NCBI GenBank assembly: GCA_040387375.1
Contig: JAZKDW010000040.1
Location: 18,076-82,075, forward strand
Direction of reading: 5' to 3'
DNA: 64,000 bases
From: JAZKDW01 sp040387375
Lineage (GTDB): Bacteria; Pseudomonadota; Gammaproteobacteria; Burkholderiales; Burkholderiaceae_D
Below, piece after piece: positions 55,360 to 62,430 of this stretch. The notes below the pieces were generated by a model that saw only the letters and a program-made list of their open reading frames with translations, was not told the origin of the DNA and made no database searches. Position 1 is the first letter of the stretch; the number at the start of each line of letters is the position of its first letter. Position numbers and translations under genes: made by a program.

Positions 55360-56223
55360 GTGAATACGCCGTGCCAGCGCATTTCTGTCATCGTCCTTAC
55401 CTTCAACCGCGCGCTCGAGTTGCAACGGACCCTTGAACACCTGCTTTCCCTGCCCGATCCACCCGCCATCGTGGTGATGGATAATGCGTCAACCGACGCC
55501 ACGCCGGTACTGGTCAGGCAGCTATTCCCGCAGGTAACGCTAATCTCGCTGTCGAACAATATCGGCGCCGCGGCACGCAACATCGGCGTGCAACACGTCC
55601 ACACTCCCTACGTTGCCTTTTGCGATGATGACTCATGGTGGGCCAGCGGTTCGCTGGAGCGCGCGGTGCGCCTGCTCGACGCCCATCCGCTGATTGCCGC
55701 GCTGTGCGCACGTATCCTGGTGGGGCCGGCAGAACGCGAGGATCCAATGTGCCGGTTGATGGCATGCAGCCCCTTGCCATCAGCCCACCTGCCCGGTCCG
55801 GCGCTACTGGGGTTTCTCGCCTGTGCGGCGGTATTCCGTCGTCACGCCTTTCTGGAAGCGGGAGGCTACGAGCAGAAATTTTTTGTAGGTGGAGAGGAAT
55901 CCTTGCTGGCATTGGACCTGGTGGCCCGGGGCTGGAGTCTGGTGTATGCCTCGCAGCTTACCGTTCACCACTATCCATCACCGCAGCGCGATCCCGGCAG
56001 CCGAAGGCACATCATGCTGCGCAATGCGCTCTGGGTCGCCTGGCTGCGCCTTCCCATCCCCGTCTTGTTACAGGAAACCAGGCGCATGCTTTACGCGACG
56101 AGCGACCGCCGCGTCAGATATGCCGCGCTTCTTGGTGCACTGCGCGAAATGCCTTGGGTGCTGCGGAATCGTAAAGTATTGCCGCCCGAGGTGACCCTCC
56201 TGTACGAAAGGTTGGTCAGTTGA
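55360..56223 (+). CDS. glycosyltransferase family 2 outside the main locus
   Basis: 287 residues from the GTG at 55360, which has AAGGGG seven bases upstream; an in-frame ATG at 55282 has no ribosome-binding site. ISVIVLTFNRALELQRTLEHLL and VVMDNASTDAT form the GT-A start, CDDDSWW is the DXD motif, and GGEESLLALDLVARGW follows. The GARNxG-type loop (NIGAAARNIGV) is typical. It lies 8 kb from the polysaccharide locus, next to a transporter gene, so its acceptor is unknown. Confidence 0.88.
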   Translation: MNTPCQRISVIVLTFNRALELQRTLEHLLSLPDPPAIVVMDNASTDATPVLVRQLFPQVTLISLSNNIGAAARNIGVQHVHTPYVAFCDDDSWWASGSLERAVRLLDAHPLIAALCARILVGPAEREDPMCRLMACSPLPSAHLPGPALLGFLACAAVFRRHAFLEAGGYEQKFFVGGEESLLALDLVARGWSLVYASQLTVHHYPSPQRDPGSRRHIMLRNALWVAWLRLPIPVLLQETRRMLYATSDRRVRYAALLGALREMPWVLRNRKVLPPEVTLLYERLVS

Positions 56224-56232
56224 ACAGCACTC

Positions 56233-56493
56233 TTACCGGTACGACTGAAAACTGGTCCAGTTTTCACACGCCGGGAACAGGTCATCCATCGGCACCCCCG
56301 CGCCAAACTCTTGCAAGCCGTGGCGGTATATCGCGGCGCCGATATCGATCAAACGATAGATTTCCTGTTGATTGAGCTTGCCGGAAACGTCAGCCAGCGC
56401 ATCTGCCATCAACGCCGAGATGCTGTAAAGATCAGCATCAATGATCTGATTATCCTTGCGCATCATGAGGGACAACACCTGGAATTTGTCCAT
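56233..56493 (-). CDS. small hypothetical protein
   Basis: 86 residues, MDKFQVLSLMMRKDNQIIDADLY to NWTSFQSYR. The start has a strong GGAGG five bases upstream. Predicted mostly helical and acidic, without membrane segments or cysteine clusters. I do not recognise a family. It converges on the GT2 gene with a 9-bp gap between the stops. Confidence 0.65.
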   Translation of the reverse strand: MDKFQVLSLMMRKDNQIIDADLYSISALMADALADVSGKLNQQEIYRLIDIGAAIYRHGLQEFGAGVPMDDLFPACENWTSFQSYR

Positions 56494-56799
56494 GACATCC
56501 TCCGCGAAGAAGCTAATTTTTTAGTATAGGCCGCCGGCACGCGTGCACAAGAACCGATTTCAATTCACTGGCTGCACAGTATTCATCGTGCTATGTGCAC
56601 TGGCGCACCGATGCTGATTTTCGGTTCCGCTATCCTTTTCGAGTCTTCTCGGCTTCCTGCAGAATCGCGTCCCGGCACCACTGTGCGGGACAGCGCCATC
56701 GGGTTTTCGTTCGGATCATGCCATCGTGCATGCATCAAGCCTGCAATCGTCAATCCGGACGAAAGTAAAGCCAATCAAGGCAGTACACGGAGCAATTCA

Positions 56800-59058
56800 G
56801 TGGCGGATTACGACAATGATGAAGTGCTTGCGCACTCCGATGAAACACCAGACGCTGAACGCATAGGCAACCCAGGGCGACAAAGTGTGCCGGCGACATC
56901 CGTCAGCACCGACGCGCTGCATGAATCTGCCGAAGAACTCGCCCGCTCGCTTGCAATGATGCGCGCCACCCTAGAGTCCACGACGGACGGCATCCTGGTG
57001 ACGGATGAAGATCTCAGGGTCAGCGGCTTCAATGAAAACTTTGTCCGCATGTGGAGCGTTCCGGAAGAAGTGATGAGGTTGCGGGATAACACGCCGCTGA
57101 CCGGCATCATGGCCAGGCAATCCAAGGATGCCGCGCAGTTCGCCGCCAGGGAAAAGGAAATTCGCGTGTCGTCAGCACCCGAAAGTTTTGACTTGCTCGA
57201 ACTCGGCGATGGCAGACTTGTTGAGCGATATTCCAGAATCCAGGTTGTCAATGAAGAGAAGGCCGGTCGGGTCTGGAGCTTCCGCGACATCACTGAGCGC
57301 CGCCGCGCGGAAGAGTCCCTGCGCGACGAAACCCGAATCCTCGAACTGGTGAATGAAACCGGCGCAGCACTTGCGTCGAAACTCGAGATGCGGGAGTTGG
57401 CGCAGGCGGTTACCGATGCCGCCACTGAACTCAGCGGAGCAAGATTCGGCGCATTTTTTTATAAAGCCGAAACAGCGGAAAACGATGCGTTCACGTCGCA
57501 CGCGTTCGCCGGCACACCACGTGCGGCCTGTGAGAAATTCAGCCAGGACTGTGCCGCCATCATGTCCGGACCACACCACAACAACCGCACCACGCGCCGC
57601 TGCAACGATGTCCGCGAGGGAAATCCGGCTGCGCATCAAGGCGTGCCAGTGCACCCCATGCTGATTCGCAGCTATCTCGCCGTTCCGGTAATCGGACGTG
57701 CAGGGAACATGATAGGCGGGCTATTTTTCGGCCATCCCGAACCAGGCATTTTTACCGAACGAACCGAGCGGATTATCGTGGGTGTGGCAGCGCAGGTAGC
57801 CAGTGCGATGGACAACGCCCGCCTTTACGAAGCGACACAGGATGCCGCGAAAGAACGGGAAATGCTGCTGGAGAGCGAACGGTCGGCCCGTACGGAAGCC
57901 GAGCGGATGAGTGAAATGAAAGACGAGTTTCTTTCAACACTGTCGCATGAATTGCGCACTCCTCTCAATTCCATCCTCGGCTGGTCGCAACTCCTGCGCC
58001 TTGGCAACAGGAATGAAGCCGATCTGCGCAAGGGCCTGGATACGATCGAGCGCAATGTTCGCGTACAGGCGCAACTGATTGATGATCTGCTCGACATGAG
58101 CCATATTACGTCAGGCAAGATGCGTCTCAACATACAGCAGTGCGATCCGGTTTTGTTCATTGAAGCCGCGCTGGAAACGGTACGGCCCGCAGCGAACGCA
58201 AAAGGCATCCGCCTTGAAACGAAGCTCGACCCGCAGGCCGAGCCGATTGCCGGCGATCCCGACCGGCTGCAGCAGGTCATCTGGAACCTGCTTTCCAATG
58301 CGATCAAATTCACACCCAAGGACGGCAAGGTACGGATTCTGCTCGACCGGCTGCATTCTCATATAGAAATCAGCGTTGCCGATACCGGCGTCGGCATCAG
58401 GAAAGAATTTCTCCCGCAAGTATTCGAGCGCTTCCGGCAGGCCGACGGATCAGCCACACGCAGGTACGGCGGTCTCGGGCTGGGTCTGGCCATCGTCAAA
58501 CACCTGGTGGAGCTGCATGGCGGCACGGTGCGGGTAAAAAGCGAGGGAGAAGGCACCGGCGCCAGCTTTACACTCCATTTGCCCCATGCGGCGGCGCACC
58601 GCAATACGCATGAGGAAAATGGTTCGCAGTTAACGAGCCCAAAGGCCGTATCAGCAGAATTTACCCCCCTCGACCTGCACGGTGTCAGAGTGCTGGTGGT
58701 CGACGACGAAGCGGATGCGTGCGAGATGCTCAAGCGGGTCCTTACCGAGTGCCATGCCGAAGTATTCACTGCCAGTTCGGCAGCGCAAGCATTGCGGCTG
58801 ATCGAGGACGAAAGGCCGACGCTGCTGGTGAGCGACATCGGTATGCCGGACGTCGACGGATTTGCGCTGCTGCGGCAAGTGCGTGCGCTTGGCGCGGCCC
58901 GCGGCGGCATGATACCGGCGATTGCACTCACTGCTTTTGCGCGTCCTGAAGACCGGACGCGTGCCTTGGAGGCGGGTTTCCTGGTCCATGTCGCAAAACC
59001 TGTCGAGCCGTCCGAACTGATTAAAATCGTTGCAAGCGTTGCCGGACGCACGGACTGA
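56800..59058 (+). CDS. soluble hybrid sensor histidine kinase (PAS-GAF-HisKA-HATPase-REC)
   Basis: 752 residues from the GTG at 56800 with ACGGAG upstream; an ATG at 56593 would add 69 residues of doubtful sequence. A PAS domain (about 55-175, ESTTDGILVTDEDLRVSGFNENF) is followed by GAF (200-350), HisKA with His383 (LSHELRTPLNSILGW), HATPase_c (WNLLSNAIKF, VADTGVGI, GGLGLGLAIVKHLVELHGG) and a receiver with Asp679 (VSDIGMPDVDG) and VAKP Lys. There are no membrane helices, so it senses a cytoplasmic signal. No partner regulator gene is adjacent. Confidence 0.93.
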   Translation: MADYDNDEVLAHSDETPDAERIGNPGRQSVPATSVSTDALHESAEELARSLAMMRATLESTTDGILVTDEDLRVSGFNENFVRMWSVPEEVMRLRDNTPLTGIMARQSKDAAQFAAREKEIRVSSAPESFDLLELGDGRLVERYSRIQVVNEEKAGRVWSFRDITERRRAEESLRDETRILELVNETGAALASKLEMRELAQAVTDAATELSGARFGAFFYKAETAENDAFTSHAFAGTPRAACEKFSQDCAAIMSGPHHNNRTTRRCNDVREGNPAAHQGVPVHPMLIRSYLAVPVIGRAGNMIGGLFFGHPEPGIFTERTERIIVGVAAQVASAMDNARLYEATQDAAKEREMLLESERSARTEAERMSEMKDEFLSTLSHELRTPLNSILGWSQLLRLGNRNEADLRKGLDTIERNVRVQAQLIDDLLDMSHITSGKMRLNIQQCDPVLFIEAALETVRPAANAKGIRLETKLDPQAEPIAGDPDRLQQVIWNLLSNAIKFTPKDGKVRILLDRLHSHIEISVADTGVGIRKEFLPQVFERFRQADGSATRRYGGLGLGLAIVKHLVELHGGTVRVKSEGEGTGASFTLHLPHAAAHRNTHEENGSQLTSPKAVSAEFTPLDLHGVRVLVVDDEADACEMLKRVLTECHAEVFTASSAAQALRLIEDERPTLLVSDIGMPDVDGFALLRQVRALGAARGGMIPAIALTAFARPEDRTRALEAGFLVHVAKPVEPSELIKIVASVAGRTD

Positions 59059-59133
59059 CGCAGCCAGTGTGGCCGCAAGGCATGTACGAAACGCGTCCGA
59101 TTCCCCGCTCCGGGCGGTCTGTGGATGGATGTT

Positions 59134-59162
59134 TTGCGCCAATGCCGATCAGGTGGCATAAT
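59134..59162 (+). promoter_or_regulatory. sigma-70-type promoter of tRNA-Ser
   Basis: TTGCGC (-35) and CATAAT (-10) are spaced by exactly 17 bp, ending 11 bp before the first base of the tRNA. This is a good match for a housekeeping promoter. Confidence 0.7.
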
Positions 59163-59173
59163 GTCGCCTGTTA

Positions 59174-59263
59174 GGAAGCGTGGCCGAGCGGTTGAAGGCA
59201 CCAGTCTTGAAAACTGGCGAGGGTGTGAGCCCTTCGTGAGTTCGAATCTCACCGCTTCCGCCA
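59174..59263 (+). tRNA. tRNA-Ser (anticodon UGA)
   Basis: 90 nt including the encoded CCA. The acceptor stem GGAAGCG pairs with CGCTTCC, the anticodon stem CCAGT/ACTGG frames a CTTGAAA loop giving anticodon TGA, a long variable arm follows (class II tRNA) and GTTCGAATC is the T-loop. The 3' ends of tRNA-Ser genes are common integration sites, and accessory genes begin just after it. Confidence 0.97.
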
Positions 59264-59421
59264 GATACACAACAATGACGAGCCTTGCGGCTCGTTTTGC
59301 TTTTATACTCCCCTTGGTACCCGCCTCAAAAAACTACCCGTTTACCTTGTTATGGGGAGGTATGGTGCGCGGTTTTGTCGGCAAGATCGATTTCAATAAG
59401 TACATTGATTACAATATTCGA

Positions 59422-59562
59422 TCACACGGCGTGCGCCTCTGCCCATGCGATGCGACATGCCACGATCGCGCCGGTCTGCCTCAACCGCTGCTTCAATAAA
59501 TCGCTGCCCTCCTGGGCAACATGGAGCTTCACCTGGGAGGAGGAGTCGCGGAACAGAATCAT
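59422..59562 (-). pseudogene. truncated PIN-domain toxin (VapC-like) fragment
   Basis: A 46-residue frame starts MILFRDSSSQVKLHVAQEG and ends RIAWAEAHAV then TGA. The opening matches the first strand and helix of PIN-domain RNases (typical start MILYLDTSALVKL), and the ACRIAWAEAHA block matches the next conserved helix. The full domain should be about 130-140 residues, so two thirds is gone. Its ATG overlaps the antitoxin stop in the classic ATGA manner. The remaining 150 bp toward the tRNA show no continuation in the same frame. Confidence 0.75.
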
Positions 59563-59822
59563 CCGCGGTCTTCCAAAACCATTGCCGATAACGATATGCT
59601 ACCTTGGCTTAATGCGAGCGTTGCGCCCTTGGGCTTGCCACCGCTCCAGGTCGCAGCGCCTGCCGCCAATAAACGCGTGATGCCCTGATGTTCACAAGTC
59701 GAGACACCTACAATGCGCGCAACGACTTTACGATGCGAGGTGAGTTCGATAATGTGACCTGCTTGTGCCTGGCTAACATATTTAGCCAAATGTGACTTAA
59801 ATTCATGCATGGAAATAAGCAT
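59559..59822 (-). CDS. Phd/YefM-type antitoxin
   Basis: 87 residues. MLISMHEFKSHLAKYVSQAQAGHIIELTSHRKVVARIVG is the Phd/YefM DNA-binding fold. The C-terminal WSGGKPKGATLALSQGSISLSAMVLEDRG is the toxin-neutralising tail seen in antitoxins paired with PIN toxins. It would repress its own operon and bind the toxin. The toxin gene directly after it is truncated, so this antitoxin is probably an orphan. Confidence 0.88.
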   Translation of the reverse strand: MLISMHEFKSHLAKYVSQAQAGHIIELTSHRKVVARIVGVSTCEHQGITRLLAAGAATWSGGKPKGATLALSQGSISLSAMVLEDRG

Positions 59823-60008
59823 TTGTGACCCAATTTCGTAATATTTTTGATGCAGGTTGCAGAAACGATTGCTGCAACTGTGTCGTCTCGACTCGTCTGC
59901 CTGTCCGCCTTCTGTTGCTATTTATATTCCTACCGACGCGTGCCTTTGGATTGTAGTTCGCGTAGTGTATGATTTGACAGCTGGATGCACACTCTATAGG
60001 CAAATGAT

Positions 60009-60269
60009 ATGGCCACTTCCCCCAACCCGGTTACAAAGAAAGTTGCGGCAAAGATTGCTGCTCGTACTGGTACGGGCGGTGTAATTTCACGATCGGCAAG
60101 ATCGAACGAGCGCCAGCCAGCGCGGTTGACTGACAAACAGCCACAGAAAGACCTAAACACGATAATCGGTAACGCTACTTCTAGCCGCGAAAGCGCTCAG
60201 GCTTACTTGCGAGATCTTGGAATGCTAACGGCTACTGGACAGGTGACAAAAAAGTATAGCCGGGCTTGA
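60009..60269 (+). CDS. small protein upstream of a toxin-like gene (candidate antitoxin)
   Basis: 86 residues. The N-terminal half is basic and disordered (KKVAAKIAARTGTGGVISRSARSNERQPARL). The C-terminal half (LNTIIGNATSSRESAQAYLRDLGMLTATGQVTKKY) looks like a small folded helical unit. It ends 7 bp before the next gene, so the two are surely co-transcribed. The small size, high charge and tight coupling to a toxin-like gene suggest an antitoxin, but I recognise no antitoxin family. Confidence 0.6.
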   Translation: MATSPNPVTKKVAAKIAARTGTGGVISRSARSNERQPARLTDKQPQKDLNTIIGNATSSRESAQAYLRDLGMLTATGQVTKKYSRA

Positions 60270-60276
60270 TGGGTCT

Positions 60277-60777
60277 ATGACATCACTTTTGAGTATTTAT
60301 CAAAATGTGCCTGGATTAATATTGGGTTTCCATGGATGCGATGCAGCGGTTGGCGAAGCTTTGTTGAAATCGCCCAACGCTCACTTAAATGAAAGCAACA
60401 ATTCCTGGGACTGGCTTGGAAGTGGCATTTATTTTTGGGAAAATGATCCTAAGCGTGCCTTGGAATTTGCCGAGCTTAAAAAAAAATTTCCTGGTGGCGG
60501 CGCACCGATAAAAAAGCCGTTTGTAGTTGGAGCAGTAATTGACCTCAAATTATGCTGCAACCTGCTCGACCGCACCGCCTTGGTTGAAGTGAAAAAATCA
60601 TTTGATGCACTTCAAAAAGTGTCAATTGCTGGCGGAGTAGAATTGCCCACAAATGAAGGTACAAATAGGGTTTACAGGAACCTCGATTGTGCCGTTTTCG
60701 ACAATCTTCACTACCTGCGCAGCCAAACCAACCTTGCCTCATACGACACCGTCCGAGGTTTGTTTTGGGAAAGTTGA
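60277..60777 (+). CDS. putative ADP-ribosyltransferase-like (HYE-type) toxin
   Basis: 166 residues. ILGFHGCD (His19) near the start and SWDWLGSGIYFWENDPKRALEFA (Tyr52) resemble the two N-terminal active-site motifs of PARP-type ADP-ribosyltransferases: H-G in the first strand, then G-x-Y-F about 30 residues later. A third acidic residue is not certain. The end (SYDTVRGLFWES) is abrupt; my recollection is that related proteins extend further, so it may be truncated at the C-terminus. The gene is visibly more AT-rich than the chromosome around it, and follows a small gene by 7 bp. Function is inferred. Confidence 0.6.
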   Translation: MTSLLSIYQNVPGLILGFHGCDAAVGEALLKSPNAHLNESNNSWDWLGSGIYFWENDPKRALEFAELKKKFPGGGAPIKKPFVVGAVIDLKLCCNLLDRTALVEVKKSFDALQKVSIAGGVELPTNEGTNRVYRNLDCAVFDNLHYLRSQTNLASYDTVRGLFWES

Positions 60778-60874
60778 CTAGGTGAGGCTCTGGTATTTAA
60801 TGGGTAATAAGGTCAGTCTCGACATAGCGTCACGAACGGCAAGAAAGGCTACTGTTTCCGAAAATAACGCCAGC

Positions 60875-61720
60875 TTAGATCGCGCCAATCCTCTGGAAGG
60901 CGTCTCGCAACGTTCGAATTACATCGTTAAACGCAATCGGTTCGAGCTTGTTCTTCTTCAGAAAGGCGCGCCACTGAGTTTGCTTTCCCGCATCCGCCGC
61001 AAAGTCATCGGTCAGGCCAATCGGCACGCCGGTCAAAGTTGGCGACTGGCGACGAGCGAGGGTCACCTCGATGGCGTGGCGTAGCTGTGCCAGATCAAGA
61101 TCGTCATCGCGCAGGAGCACCCATAGATCGAAATAGTCCTTCATCCGGCTGTTGGTCATGCCGAGCACACACACTGCCTGGAATTTTTCGGCAACCACCG
61201 TGTATTTCGGATAGGCGCGCAAGCTGGGAGCAGGTAAATCGCTGAGCAATACTGGATAGTTGACCGATTCCGGCCCCGGCGTCACTGCATCGCCGAAACC
61301 GATATCAATTTGCAAGGCAATGCGAGCACCATCCAGCTTTGCGACCATGTTGATACGCACGCCACCATATCCTCCTTCCTTGCGAATTTCCATGCCCTTG
61401 ACTGAGCGAAAATCAAAGTTTATGCCGTCATCAACAATGATCTGGCATAAGTCGCGAAAAATGCTTTCCGCCGACCCTATATCGTCTGCGCCGAAGCCCA
61501 GCAAATCGGCGTCGCGTGTAGGGCGATGGGGTACGTCGTACCACAGCATGAACAGCAGCGCACCCTTGAGCAGAAAATTCTGTCCGTGCTCAGAAATCGA
61601 CAATCTGTACAGCAGGCGCTCCAGTCCATAGTGGGTGAGCGTCAGGTTGAAGTCCTGTTTGGATGCGTCCGAATATTGTTTCAGCCTTGCGCGAATGGAG
61701 GCAGCACGGTTCTTGTTCAT
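60875..61720 (-). CDS. abiEii: AbiEii/AbiGii-type nucleotidyltransferase toxin
   Basis: 281 residues from ATG 61720 (MNKNRAASIRARLKQYS), which overlaps the upstream abiEi stop (ATGA). Motif I is LLKGALLFMLWYDVPHRPTRDADL, the KG...R.T.D.D pattern of the DUF1814 nucleotidyltransferase fold, and the later motif is SRMKDYFDLWVLL. In AbiE systems this protein is a GTP-binding bacteriostatic toxin and the pair can abort phage infection. All motifs are intact. Confidence 0.9.
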   Translation of the reverse strand: MNKNRAASIRARLKQYSDASKQDFNLTLTHYGLERLLYRLSISEHGQNFLLKGALLFMLWYDVPHRPTRDADLLGFGADDIGSAESIFRDLCQIIVDDGINFDFRSVKGMEIRKEGGYGGVRINMVAKLDGARIALQIDIGFGDAVTPGPESVNYPVLLSDLPAPSLRAYPKYTVVAEKFQAVCVLGMTNSRMKDYFDLWVLLRDDDLDLAQLRHAIEVTLARRQSPTLTGVPIGLTDDFAADAGKQTQWRAFLKKNKLEPIAFNDVIRTLRDAFQRIGAI

Positions 61721-62334
61721 GCGGTCAATGCCTCCAGATACGGGCGCATCACGTTGGCTACACGATTCATGGTCGCGTAGCGCCACAGGTCGTCCATCGT
61801 AACCTTGCTCTCGTGCCAGCCTTCCCGCAGCGCCTCCAGCGCGACATCCAGGCCGATCTTGTTGCGGAATTTAAAGCAGTCTGCAATGGTTTTTGCCGGA
61901 TTGAAGACAGGAACGGTTACGCCGTCGAAAATCATTTCTTCGATCCCCTCCGTCAGCGATTTGCCGGACATGCGCACCACGCGCAGCGCAGGCTGGTCGA
62001 GCCGTGGTGAGAGCATATGATGCGGAATGGCCATCCATACTTCGAATGGCGCCTGAGTGCCGATATCGTGTACCCGCAGTGCCGAAAGCAGGCAGATCAC
62101 GCCGCGCGGCACACGAATTGACGCCTCGGCCAGCGATCGATGCTCGCTGACGGATTGATCGGGAAGACTGTAGACGCCGCGAGCCACGCGCTCCAGCTTG
62201 CCTGCCGATACGAGACGGGTGAGTGCCATTGTCGGTAGCCCCTGTTCCAGCAGGTCGCGTGCGCGTAGCAACCGGCGCTCGTGCGCCAGATGCAGAACGG
62301 CTTGCTCACTGGTTTTGTAGGAGACTGGCATCAT
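61717..62334 (-). CDS. abiEi: AbiEi-type antitoxin, transcriptional repressor
   Basis: 205 residues from ATG 62334 (MMPVSYKTSEQAVLHLA); frames further upstream cross the putative operator. An N-terminal winged helix (LEQGLPTMALTRLVSAGKLERVARGVYSL) is followed by the AbiEi C-terminal domain (ICLLSALRVHDIGTQAPFEVWMAIP, NPAKTIADCFKFRNKIGLDVALEALREG). It neutralises AbiEii and represses the operon. It is coupled to abiEii by an ATGA overlap. Confidence 0.9.
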   Translation of the reverse strand: MMPVSYKTSEQAVLHLAHERRLLRARDLLEQGLPTMALTRLVSAGKLERVARGVYSLPDQSVSEHRSLAEASIRVPRGVICLLSALRVHDIGTQAPFEVWMAIPHHMLSPRLDQPALRVVRMSGKSLTEGIEEMIFDGVTVPVFNPAKTIADCFKFRNKIGLDVALEALREGWHESKVTMDDLWRYATMNRVANVMRPYLEALTA

Positions 62335-62345
62335 GTCGGGAATTA

Positions 62346-62393
62346 TGTTGCAAAAGCATGGCAAAAGTCAATAAGTGCATTACTTTCGCAACA
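62346..62393. promoter_or_regulatory. candidate AbiEi operator
   Basis: TGTTGCAAAAG (62346-62356) and CTTTCGCAACA (62383-62393) are inverted copies with one mismatch, centred 36 bp before the abiEi start. AbiEi-type repressors are known to bind inverted repeats at their own promoters, so this is the expected place and form. Confidence 0.5.
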
Positions 62394-62415
62394 TACATTA
62401 TTACAAATGTAGCCC

Positions 62416-62430
62416 GTAGGGTGGAAAAGC
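62416..62430 (+). repeat. left half of an interrupted GTAGGGTGG dispersed repeat
   Basis: GTAGGGTGGAAAAGC stops exactly at the insertion-sequence end. The last 11 bases, GGTGGAAAAGC, are the left target duplication. The repeat matches the copies at 16691-16865. Confidence 0.85.

Noticed and set aside
60782..61084. 100-codon open frame after the toxin-like gene
   Set aside because: Most of it is antisense to abiEii; no ribosome-binding site and no similarity to the module before it.
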